DNA of 64,000 nucleotides from positions 1-64,000 of the forward strand of contig JAYKAV010000422.1 in NCBI GenBank assembly GCA_035582835.1, given 5' to 3'. This stretch comes from Phoebastria nigripes. Its lineage: Eukaryota; Chordata; Aves; Procellariiformes; Diomedeidae. The position numbers and the translations under genes are program-made. The notes beneath the pieces are model-generated. The model did not search any database. It was not told the origin of the DNA and was given only the letters and a program-made list of their open reading frames with translations. This document shows positions 10,403 to 22,400 of the stretch, piece by piece (positions within the stretch are counted from its first letter, which is position 1; each line of letters begins with the position of its first letter).

Positions 10403-10425
10403 TTTATATGCTGAGCATGACGTCA
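10403..10425 (-). promoter_or_regulatory. LTR U3 promoter core: TATA box and CRE-like palindrome
   Basis: Minus-strand TATAAA at 10403-10408 and the palindrome TGACGTCA at 10418-10425, repeating the arrangement at 381-401. Retention of both elements in two diverged copies suggests they were part of the functional U3 promoter. Direction is antisense to BBS9. Confidence 0.6.
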
Positions 10426-13400
10426 TATGGTATGGNATATCCCTTTGGTCAGTNGGGGTCAGCNGTCCCAGCCGTGTCCCCTCCCAACTTCTTGTGCACC
10501 CCCAGCCTACTCGCTGGTGGGATTGTGTGAGAAGCAGAAAAGGCCTTGGCTCTGTGTAGGCACTGCTCAGCAGTAACGAAAACATCCCTGTATTATCAAC
10601 ACTGTTTCCAGCACAAATCCAAACCATAGCCCCATACTAGCTACTATGAAGAAAATTAACTCTATCCCAGTCAAAACCAGCACACTGTTTAAGATCTAAA
10701 TCTAGGAAAATTATAGTGAATGTTCAGGTACCTGATACAGGCTACTAAGGCATATATTGAAGGATCAGAGAAATAGGCAAAATGAACACTGGAGAAAGTT
10801 CTTTTTGGGGAAATGAAAGAATGTTCTTTTTTGTAGATTTCCTGGACTGAATGTCCTTTTTATGTGGCTTTCCTGGACTGTCTGATTAGATTTCTTGTCA
10901 AGGATGTGCTTTTAATCTTGCCCCTAGCCTTTTGCAGTTAATCTATTTCAGTTTTTTTAAGTATCATCTTTAATACCCTGTTGTCTCCTTGAGGCTTATG
11001 AATGACAGTGTTGTGGTTTTATTTCCACCTTGCAAGACCGGCCAGAGTGAACCAGAAAGGAGGTCTATCAAGCTTTGTTAATTTTAGTAAACAGATGCCT
11101 GTCCTGGTCTGGCCTGCCATAGTATCTGTATCTTTGGCAGATGTTTTGGGCTGCAATTGAGAGCCAACCAGTCTGTAAATAAGTAAGTGTGAGTTTTTTT
11201 TTTGGTGTGGGTTTTTTTTTTTTTTTAAACTATCTGCCTTCCACAGGCTTCTCTGGAATTCTTGCCAGGCATCTGCTAACAGTCTCTCTTGCCTTCAGCA
11301 GAGGTTAATTCATGATGGTGGCAGTGCTGTAAGTGTGCAGCAGTGAGCTTGCTTTGCTAACAGTCTGACCTCTAGACCACACACTACAAGTGGACTAACA
11401 AAACATAGGGAGGGTTGTTGTATTTATTGCCTTCTGTTACTGCTGTGACTAATATGTGTCTTATTGCTATACTCAAGCATCCTTGAAACAATGTGAAGGT
11501 GAAAGAGGCACTTCAGAGGTCATGTTTACAGAGCTACTGAAGCAGACACAGGAGAATGGCAGTTGAACAGAAGGAGGAAAGCATGTGTACAGGGAAAGCA
11601 TGCTGTGGGAGTGTCAGGGAGAAGGGTGAACGTAAGTCCTGCAGGAACATCACCTTTCTTCTGAGGAAGCAAAGAATGCTGCAGGAGTTGACACAGAGCA
11701 CTTGATCTATGAAGTTGCTCACTCTTGCTCAGATTTCTCTTGCTGAAGATTATGCTTTTTTCTTTTCCTATTGATCCTATACCTTCAGCGGTAAAGAAAC
11801 TCATTCTACCCAGCCATACTAGTTAACACTGGCAAAAGAAAAATAGGATTGAGTTTGTGTACACTAGTTTGTACTGATGTCCTCTTAACATATTCTTGAG
11901 GGTTTTCTGTCCTTTCTTGGGACGAACAGTTATTTGGGTTCTAGTTAATGCTCTGTTTCTTTTTTGTTGGACTGCTTCCAAACAGTTGCCTGTCAATTTA
12001 ATGGATGCTGCTGAAAATGATCAGTTCGCTACTGCTTGCTCTTACCTCAGATAAAATACTTGCCTCTTGGCATTCAGATTTCTCCTGTAATCATTCGTAA
12101 TGTGATTTCTACCCATGTGCAGATGTAGCCTGTGCTGTCTAGTGGGCCACTACAGCTGTGGCCTTAACTGAGATGCCGAGTGCTCTGTTAGTCTCTTGAT
12201 GCTGTAAGGTTGCATAGTCAGTTCTGAAAATTGGGATGCAAAGCCAGCACATAGTTTCCATTTCCCATCCTACATCTCCTTTGGACTCTGGGATGGCCTC
12301 TGTTCATTCCTTTGGAAAAAGTTTCAATTTCCTTTGAAAAAGGAAGGCTGAACAGCGAAGAAGGTGGCTGAGGCTTGCCTCTTCCTGACTGCTGCCCCCT
12401 GCTTTATAGAGAACCCTATGAGGAAAGAGCTCGAGCATGCTCTCTTGTCCTCAAGAACCTTCCACAGTGTGGGATGGGGTAGGTAGGGTTGCAAGAGATG
12501 CATNAAACAGGCTGGAACAGAAGTCTGAGGCTGGGTGACTGCTACTAAAATGGAGGAACAGTTCCATACGTAGGCATCAAGGTATGCGTAAAAGTACGGA
12601 CGGGAACTCTGTTTCAATCCAGCAGTTCTTTAACTTTCTGAGTTGCTGAAAATCCTGCAGTTCCCTTTAGATCCTTACAGGGGCTGAAGAGGCAGAGATG
12701 TGTTCAGACCAAACTTTCAGTTTTCATAATGTTAAAGTTCGGTTTAGGTTGTATTGGAGTAGAATCTGGTTCTCTAATTTACAAAGCAGCTTAGTGTCTT
12801 CAGGATGCTTGTCTTTAAGGAGAAACTGCCTGAAATTTTTCTCTTGAGTATTGTTTAATCTAGAGTCCTATCAGAGCTTTTCAGAAATTAAGCAGAATAG
12901 CTGTTAGAAGCAAATGCTCTACTACTGTTTTATGTTTTGGTTTGGTTATGAAGCTCCACTAAGCTTCCTTCAGCTGTTTGTAGTTAAATGTGTGCTTACA
13001 TAAACCTGTCCCTGTGCCTACTCTCTGCAGCTTCATTAGGGAGGAGGATTTCTCACAGCTTCTGTTACTGTGGTGGCTGGGGAAGAATGTCTCTGCAGTT
13101 GTTTGACATATTCAAAATTTAGAAACAAACACCACTAGATGTGTATCAAATTCTCAGTCAGCTTCCTCCAGTGTAAGTTTTTGCTCTCCTGTCCCTGCTC
13201 GTTTGTGGCAATCTTAGACCCTTGTTATGTTATAATTTGCTCTGTTAAACTGCAAATCTGTTTAGCTGAAATGTGATAGAGATGTAAAACATACCAAGTA
13301 CAACTGTCATTTCTCAACTGGTGATTTTTGATGTCTTGTATTAAGAAAAAAGGTATTATAGATTTCTCTGAGGAGAGAATTGTGAGGTAAACAAATGTAT

Positions 13401-16400
13401 TTTGTAGCATAGTTGCTAGCAGCTTCATTCTTGCTAGTGTCTTCAGATTAATGATTTGATGCTTTGAGCAACTTTCACGTGTGGAATAATTGACATAGAT
13501 GTTCTCGTAACAGGAACAGATGAAGACAATCAACAAACCCATTTATTTAGTCTCATCATAGAAGGTCAAAATCTAAATTAAAGAAACGATTAAAGCTATG
13601 GAATAAAAAAGCCAAAGACTGAGAAGTTGTCCAGTGACTTGCACAGATAAACAGTGTGCATTTGTCTTTAAAATAGCAGAGTGTGAGTTGTGGTTGTCAC
13701 CGCTAGATGGTCCTCTCATTACAATTATTGGTTAGTAGGCGGCATCTCTAAAGCTGCATTTATACTTGAGCTGATTCTACAGGTGTATTTACTGCAAGAC
13801 TTAATGAAGTACAGAAAACACAAAAGCACTTTCTGAAAACCTGTACAGCTAGAAGTGTTTTATTGATTAAAACAAAATGTATTCTGTTGGTTGTAGAACT
13901 TTAGCAAAAAGGTGAAATGAACTTGACTGTTACTTTCAGCAAAACTGTTAATGGGCCAGGGATGTGGGAAATAACAAGGAAATCCCTTATATTTTTAGCT
14001 AAAATCCTACACAAAGCTAATGGAAATGTTTAAAAAAAGTAAATGGAAAAAACCTACAAAGATTAAAATATAAATCAAGCACAGTATAGGCAGAGTTAGT
14101 TGTGACTGACTTACAACTTTAAAAATCTGTAGCAAAGGGAAGGATTATAATATAAAACTTCGCATTTCTTTGCTGCTTTAACTTCACCATTGTTCCTTGC
14201 TGTCTCTGAACAATGGTGCTAAAATGAAAACATGAAACTATCAAGAAATGACATAGGAAGATCAACTAATCATTTTATATTTAAAAAAATCTGTATTGTT
14301 AGCCCAGACTTTCAAAAATTGAACCTAATTTTTCAGTCATTGCCTTTATGTACAATGCATATATCTGCTTTTCATATTTCTGAACTCTTCTTCATGATCT
14401 TAGAGCTGTAAGTTGAGTTTGTCCTGCAATACTCTGATTCTAGCATATGGGTCTTCTTAGAAAGTATGATTCATGATAAAACCATGAGTTAGTAGTGCTG
14501 AACACTGGTTTTCAACCAAGTGAACTCTTAACCTAGCCACAAAATGTCACAGCCCTTAAGTAATGAACACATTGTACAGTCTTCATGTTTTACTTCAAAT
14601 AAAAAATTTAAAGAACTTGAGGTGACTCTACTGTAAGCTCTTTTGATTTAATTTTTTTAAAGAAAATGAAGGCAAAAAAGCATACACTTTTATGATTTGT
14701 ATTGCACCCTTACCTATGGTGAGGACTCAACTCTACAAAAATTTTACTTTATATAACCTATTTCATCACCTAATTTTTATAAGGTCAGGTTATACTATTA
14801 TGGCGTCATGCAATTATGCCACCAGAGATTGCTGTATTAACAATTCAACTTTCATTATATGAAGTGATGTTTGCTGATAGCTTACAATACCTTAGAAAGT
14901 ATTTTCTATTTTCACACCTGTACTATGTCATTCTGGGTCTTTATAAGATACTTGAGTCGAGTGCCAAGTTATTGGGTAAGATTATGTTAAAGAACCTGAT
15001 CAGTTTGTAATAGCAAGAGTATAGTTTGCATAACTCTGGTTTTGGGAGAGAAGTGAGAAAGTCATTGAGCATCTTAGGCTTGTTTAGAATCTTTGGTCAC
15101 CCAAAAGCAAAGCTCTCTCCTTATTACTCTGTCTATTAAAGATCTGAGTTAAGTTTCTCTAATGTGAGCAAGGATGAACTTATGCTTCTGTAGTTGCTGT
15201 GTGGTGCAGAGGTGGTTTTAGAACAGTGTGTGTACTAGATGCAGCATGAGATGTGCTGATTTAGAACTCCAGTTTGTATACTGGATAGCATCTCTCAAAT
15301 GTCTTCTGTGAAGTATCAAGATTTTTGAGGACAAGTAGACAAAATAGTTTAAAATGTAGTACTGGGCTGGTAAACCCTAAATGATGGAACTTCATTTGGC
15401 TGATTGAAAGTCACTACTGATATAAAGCTTCTGATAAATGAGTTGCATATTTTGAGATTGTTAAAAGAATAGAATGGAGTGAAGCAAGTGAATTGAATAT
15501 AGTGTCTTAGTTAAGAATTCCTTTTCTTTCTTATTCTTCTTTATGCAGCAGTGTACCTCCAGTTCAGTTCTTAAGGCATAAGTCTGCTATTAATCTAGAA
15601 ATAGTCAAGTCTTAAGCAATATTGTACATATTGTTTAATCTTAATTAAAGTTAAAACAATGTTTATCAAAAAGCAGAAGATTTTTTTCTATGTTAAGTAT
15701 GTAGTGATTAGATTTTGAGCCAGTATTGTTAAATTTTGTGATTGACGTAATTTGATCATAGTTTTGTTCCATTCTTAAATTTTTTGTTTCCAGTTCCACC
15801 AAAATCATGTAGTTTGTGTTCTCTTTGGTAGAATTTGTATCTCATAGGTCTAGTTGTTTTAATTAAAGTAATGCTGAATTGGATCTGTTCTAGCTATGCA
15901 GAAATTTTGGTTAATCAATTTACCAGTGTTGGCTTCAATTATATGAAATGATAGCAGTGAACCATCCTCATGTGGTAATATTAAAACTTCTTATAGATGG
16001 GTAATCACTCAGAGATTGTTGAGATAATTATCAACTGCTCACTTAGGAATTGTATGAATTTGCATATTGGTACAGTAGAAGATTTGCAGGCAATTGGCAT
16101 TAGGTAAAACTAGTTTTTAACTCAGGGCAAATAAATTCACATTACTTTATAATTAATTTTTATAGCCTTTTTCTAATGTGATGTTTAGATAATTAGTGCT
16201 GCAGGTATCTTAATTTTGTACCTGCAACATATAGAAATAAACTCTGTCCTGTGCCTTGACTTTGTCTTGTTTGCATTGAGGGTATTTAGACATGGTGTGT
16301 TGTCCTGCCCTTAGAGAGATCTGAGAAAGAGACAGAAACTTGGAAAATCACTCTTATTTCTACATTACCAATTTCTGTTGAATGGATTACAACTAGTTTA

Positions 16401-19400
16401 TAGGTGTTAGCCTAAGTCCTTCTACATCTTGAGAAAGAGTCAATACACTACTTGTGCCTGACTGTTCTTAAAAAGAGAGATTTACTGATGTGGAGCCTGC
16501 TTATAAGAAATGATGGTATTATGCTCCTATGTAGTAAAAGAAAAGTACCCCTACTACTGCTTTGAAAAAATGTGCAGATCAGGCCACAATTTCATTCTTT
16601 GCCTTGTTTGCCTTGAGTCAGATGTGACTTATGTTTGAGAAAAGTGTAGGCAGTAAGTTTCTGCTGAAATGATATAAAGAATGAAGAAGTGCTTTAAAGT
16701 AAAAACAAAACCACTATTACTTGAAGCTTAGGTAGCTTTACAGATTATCACATAAATTTCCTGTGGTCAGTGGTGCATTAGACTGAATGGTGGGTGGGAT
16801 AGTAGCTCGTATAAACGAACAACAGTGTATAAGGAGTGAATACTAAAATTCAACACTTTGAGGACTGCTGTATGAAGTGCAGTTTTCCTGAACTACTGGC
16901 TGAAGTGCTTAGGAAGTGTGTGAATGATCACATGCCGTAATAGGAGGATGACCTTTCCCAGGTGAGGGTTGAGTTCTGTGATTGTTCTCCAGGGTGTAAG
17001 TGGTATGTCAAGGTGGGCGTATGAACTTTCTCAACACTTCCAGTTTTCTTTTTCAATTTATGTTATTAAGATTTTGCCTTCTACTTAAGAACTAAAGAAA
17101 CAGCATATTGATAGCTTACCAGTGGAACACACAAGCTATTGGGTTACTCTTGAATAGAATACTAATTTTATTTAGTGACAGAGAGAAAGCATAGTTTAAT
17201 AACCTTGCTTTCTTAGTTGCTGAGTTATTTTTGAATGGCATTCACTTTTAGATAATGGCTTTTTATTTTCACTGCAAAAGCAGTATTACTATTTTGTGCA
17301 GTTCCACAAAATATACCTGCATTATCTAATAGTTAAATAATCAGTGAATTCGTCCTGTTTTTATATAACCTCTTCAAGTGAGTTGATAAATGATTTAGAA
17401 TTGGATCCTCCTAATAATGCACAGGTTTGGGAATTTATTTTTTAATCTGAAACCTTAATGCCTTAAGTTGGCTTCCAGAATAGTTCAGATTTATTTGAAG
17501 TTGTTCAATGGATACTGTACCAATAAAAGGAAATAATAAAACAATAGCAAAGGGAAGGAAAAAAGAAAATACAGCTTTGACATGAAAAAGTTACAAGCAA
17601 AAAAGTGTGAAAATACCTTGAACCTATCTTTTTCTCAGCGAATGGCCTTGAATTCATTTTACTTTTATTATAGCACTGGCCTAGAGGCAAAGTATGTTTT
17701 GAGTGTTACAACAAAGAGGGTGCTATTCGGAGGAATTTTTTTAATAATGAAATACAACATATGTGTAAACCATGCAACCTTATAACAGGAAACTTTATAA
17801 GAAGGGTAGACTGTGCTTAACTTTTCCACAATTCTGCAAGAATGAATTTTATTAGGTGTTAGTCAGAAAAAAATTATCAGCTGAGTTTTATGCTGTAAGG
17901 TTAAATGATTCTTATGACTGTGTTTAAATACAGCAGCAGTATAAATTTGGACTTTGATTTATTGGCTAGTTCTGTTAAGGAGCAGAATGTTTAACTGTTA
18001 CCTTCCTGTTAAATTGCTTCTGGATAAGGACAGATTATTTGAAAGGCTTGGTCTTCATGAGTTTTTTCATGGAATAGATCTGCTGATGACTACTTCTAAA
18101 TGGTTTCTCATGTAACTTTGGAAACCTGTTAGTGTTTTCTTTAAATAATGGAGTTAGAACCTCTTCTCTAAGTTGAACATGTGAATGAAAAAATAATCAA
18201 GGAAACATTCTCTGAATCTCTTATCATCTGTTTCCTTTCACCTTCCTCAACTTCTCTTAACAGCAATGAGTAAGAACACAGCCTAACTGAAGTAAAAACT
18301 CCCATTGCCTTCCATATGCCAGAACTTTGCTTCAGTTATAAATCGCTAGATACATCACTTAATCTGCAGTTCATTTAAGCAAAGCACTATAATTAAAATG
18401 AAGTAAAACCAATTGTAGAAATACATAACATTGGGAGCAGTTTTGTATGTAAGTGAAAGACTTCTTTTTCAAAACTTTGATAGATTTTATATGATGCTTT
18501 TTCTAATTTCTTTTGTTGAAGTATGGCACCCAAATGTGTGCAGTCATTGTGCACTGGTAGTATAAAATGTTTTGTATCTTGCATGTGGGGTTATGGCTTC
18601 TGCAGTACTCCTGCCAAGAATCGGCAAGTGCCAAGCAGAACAATAATTACCTCATATGTTTTTAATAGTGCATGTATATTAATAATGACCCAATCTTGCA
18701 TTTGTCTTTTTGGTGACATATTGTTGACTCATATTTAATTCATCATCCTACTCTAATCCCCAGATTCTTCTTCTTAGTGCTATTGCCTGCCATTCTCTGG
18801 TTTCCTGTGAGACAATTGTCTGAGATCATATCAGATGTTTTACTTAAGTTTAGAGATGCTGTCTCTAAAGTTTAGAAATGCAGTATATATTATTACCCTG
18901 TCTAATAAATAGTTTGGCATGATGAATTTTCTGTTACTTCAAACCTATGTACAGCTTTATTATTTACATATGTACTTTCTTATTAAATGTTCCAGCATTT
19001 CATGTGGATGCATCTGTCTCAGATTTTTTTGCTGCCCCATATTTTTTTCATCCAAAAGAATGCAGTTTTAGTTTCTAACTATTTAGTCTGTTTCGTCTTC
19101 TCAAAGGGTCTTTCAGAAATGTGTGTATGTAGCTTTTGTTTATTTTTCTAGTGTTCATCTGTGACTATTCCATTACAAAAAAATCGCTAACCTATAGAAA
19201 TTTATTTGGAAGGTTACCAAACCCTTGTTAGTTGCTTTTCCTAGAGGGGTGAAATATATCTTGTACAGTCTATGATGCTTTCTACTAATTGTACTTTGGG
19301 TTATTAGGTTTGGTGCAAATCATTCCTATTAGAAATCACTCTCTATGTCATTCAAGAGAGATTTTCTTGGAGATTTTAGGTAGTGGTGAGTAGGTCTGAA

Positions 19401-22400
19401 TGTATCCTCCAAGCACAGAAAAGAATGCAGAGCAAAGACAATGAATACAGTTTGCCTATATCAAAAGTGAGAGGGGACAGACTAGCAAGAGGAGATAAAA
19501 ATCAGTGAAAATGTGACAAGGTAATTTTACTTCAGATTCATGAGGAGAATTCTAATTTTTTGGTATCCAGTTGGTGCTGATCATGGTCACAACTTTTTCT
19601 AGTCCTTGTTGATAGGTTTATCATTGGGAAACTTGGACAGCTGTGCATATGCAGATGAGTAAGATTTTAAAAAGTGTCACCAAATAACTAGAAGTTCAAG
19701 AAGCTGGAATAAATGAGAATTTTTGATAGACTTCATTTTATACACTTGTTTTGTGTAGGACTGCTATGTTTGCCCCGTGTGGTAATGCAAGCTTTGGTCA
19801 GTGAGACTTGAGCTTACATTAATCATAGTTCTTGCTAAGTAGCAGAGCTTCTGCTTAGTGGAAGTTTAAGGGCTGGTGCTGTACAATGCTGTCATTTCAA
19901 GTGGCAAAGTTTTAAAGTTTTAGGGGAAACTGGATAATTCTGAGGGTTTTAAAAAAGCAATCCAGCACAAAATAAGTTTAGCAGACCAAAAGAAAATTTT
20001 GAGTTATTGGATTCAAAATTATTTTTTTACACAAAATTAATCTGTAACTTCACCATGCATTGCTGTGGTTGTCTGCTCTGTTGTCCCTTGTATAAGGTCA
20101 GATCAGATGAGAGTGTTCATAACTTAAAGAAATAATGTTGCAGCCTTGCTAAATTTTTACATTTCTTTAACATGACTGGGTCTGATTATGAGCATGGTTT
20201 AATAAAGTTAAACATGAATAACCCCCCAAAATGTATTTGGTGACTATAGTGAATAAAAAGGACAAGGAAGGATTACAGCAGAAATAAAAGGTATGCAGCT
20301 GCTCTTTAGTATGATGATTGATTGGAATGAAAATGTGTGTCATCTTGCTTACCTGCAAAAGTATGAAAATAATATTTTGCAAGGTTAGTGGCAAAGTAAT
20401 AAGATCATTTGAGTATTCACAGTGTGCTTCCAACAGTCTTAAAATACAAGATAACAAATTGTTCCTGCTTGCTAAATCTATGGTGTCTTTTCCGAGATTG
20501 CCAAAAAGGAAACCAATAGGGATGGTGATTTTTTTGATAGAGATGTAATTCACTGACTCATTTGACCACAAAGTAAGAGTTAGTCCTTTCTGTATGTTGG
20601 TTACTAGCCTAGGATATATATAGACAAATGATCTGAATGTGAAAAGTGGCTNTATTTCATTGGTGTTTTTGAGGATATTTAGTCAAGCTGTTCATTTCTA
20701 ATTTTAATGGGATATTTGAAACTTCTTGAAGAGGTATAGGTGTTCCACCTAAGATTCTGTAAAGTAAACTTGTGTTGTAAGCTTCAGACTGTTAGACTTT
20801 GTTATAAACTATTTTTAACGAGTTCTTTGGATGTGACTTCAGTTATTCCGGAGAGCATTCTTCAGCAAATATTTTCAACAATTCTCTATCTCAAAAAATT
20901 AGTAATCAAAGTGCTTAAGAATCATGAAGCTTCTTACTCTAAGGAGACTAGAAATGAAGAACTAGGAGGAAAGATGGGGAATTTCACTGCGTTTTAACAG
21001 TGGGATTTTGTTATTCTGTTTGGTTATAAGTTTGCAGGTCTGTCTTAAATGGAATTTTAAGGATGGTAGATTTATTGTATGATGGTGACTTAAGATCCTA
21101 CTGATAACTTTTGAAAGTACCTAAAATATGGCAAAATAGGGCCTATATTCAACTTTAACTGAGCTCAATGAAAGGTCTGCTATTGATTTGTGGTTCATTA
21201 AAAACATCCATGTGCCTTAAATAACTATTCAGTCAAAGGCTATTGATTTGGAAGGGCAACTGCTGACAGTACTTACCTTTATTTAATTTTTATTTGTGGG
21301 AGATTTGCTAGTTCAGTAAGATGTTCTATAATATTTATATAATGTATGATAGGTGTGTAAGTTCAGATGAGGGCAGCTTGACATTGGAAAGGTTCTCAGA
21401 GTAGAATTTCTCCTGCCTTCTTTAGAAAAAGCGTATGTCAGTATTGTAATGCCTCTCTGAATGCAGGGGCTTCAAAGAAGATTTCTGCAGTTGCCAGGGC
21501 TTGAAAAGTAGTTACTCAACAAGTTAAGGCAAGAAACAGAATTTAAGGAAAAAGAATTCTACCATTTCTTCATGAATCATCATTATTCATGCTACATCTA
21601 TGCATACAGCCATTCTCCCATGCACAGCTAATGTTCTTTGTCAAGACCCACTCTATTTATACTGTCTATAATTAATCTGCTGTATTGAAAAAAGAACAAC
21701 TTTGTGTGATACTGCTTTCACAGCTGCCTGAACATTTTTCCTGAGACTATTTCTTGCACTAGAGAGAAACATCCACATTTGAATGTGGGAAAAATTCTTT
21801 GCTTAATACAAAGGTGGTAATAAACAAATTTTAGTACTATAATCTGTTTAGGGGAGGAGACTTTACCTCCCATGTCTACACAGTGCCAAATACCAGTTTT
21901 CTTTCAGTAGGAACTTTTGTGTGCTGGATGTTGCAGCTATGATACTTTCAGATCTCTATACTGCATGTCAGTCTTTTGTGCTCCCTTGAACCGTACTAGT
22001 GTTTTTCCTAAGGGTCCTTCCGCCACTTCAGGTCTCTATGAGGTTTAAAGGGATCATTCCCAAGTTGCATAATTTAATTATGTTGTCTTCTGTGGTTAGA
22101 GTCAGATCAAGAATAAAGGAGTATATCACAGGTCTCTAAAGGATTGATTGTGCGAGTGAGGGCTGATTGGCCTTTGGAGATACTTTAATAGTTCAAGATT
22201 CCTTTTCCATCTAAAATCCTCCTTGTGCTTTATGGCAGGCAGAAATCTGCAAGAGGTTACGTAGAGAGAATACAGTGTGATGGCTGAGAGAAGCAAAAAG
22301 ATTCTTTTTCTCATGGCAACTCTGACTGCATGCTTTACTGTGTCTTGACCAGGGAGGCTTCTTACAGAGTGGGCTGTTGCAGAGAGAGCATCTCTTGTGT

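Larger units (their letters stand above)
10108..10684 (-). mobile_element. Solo LTR of an avian-type endogenous retrovirus, antisense to BBS9
   Basis: A 577-bp element starting TGTCGTGG and ending CACA on the + strand, related to the LTR at 83-642 at both termini and in the promoter block. It is flanked by the 5-bp direct repeat CTGTT (10103-10107 and 10685-10689), a target-site duplication. With no internal viral sequence on either side, this is a solo LTR left by recombination between two LTRs. Its minus orientation follows from the TATA box and CRE-like site on the minus strand. The central part (about 10250-10385) does not resemble the corresponding part of the first LTR, so the two belong to different subfamilies. 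Three N bases lie in it. Confidence 0.9.

Noticed and set aside
20167..20571. 134-codon minus-strand open frame
   Set aside because: Length is within what chance gives in 64 kb, and the translation resembles nothing known.
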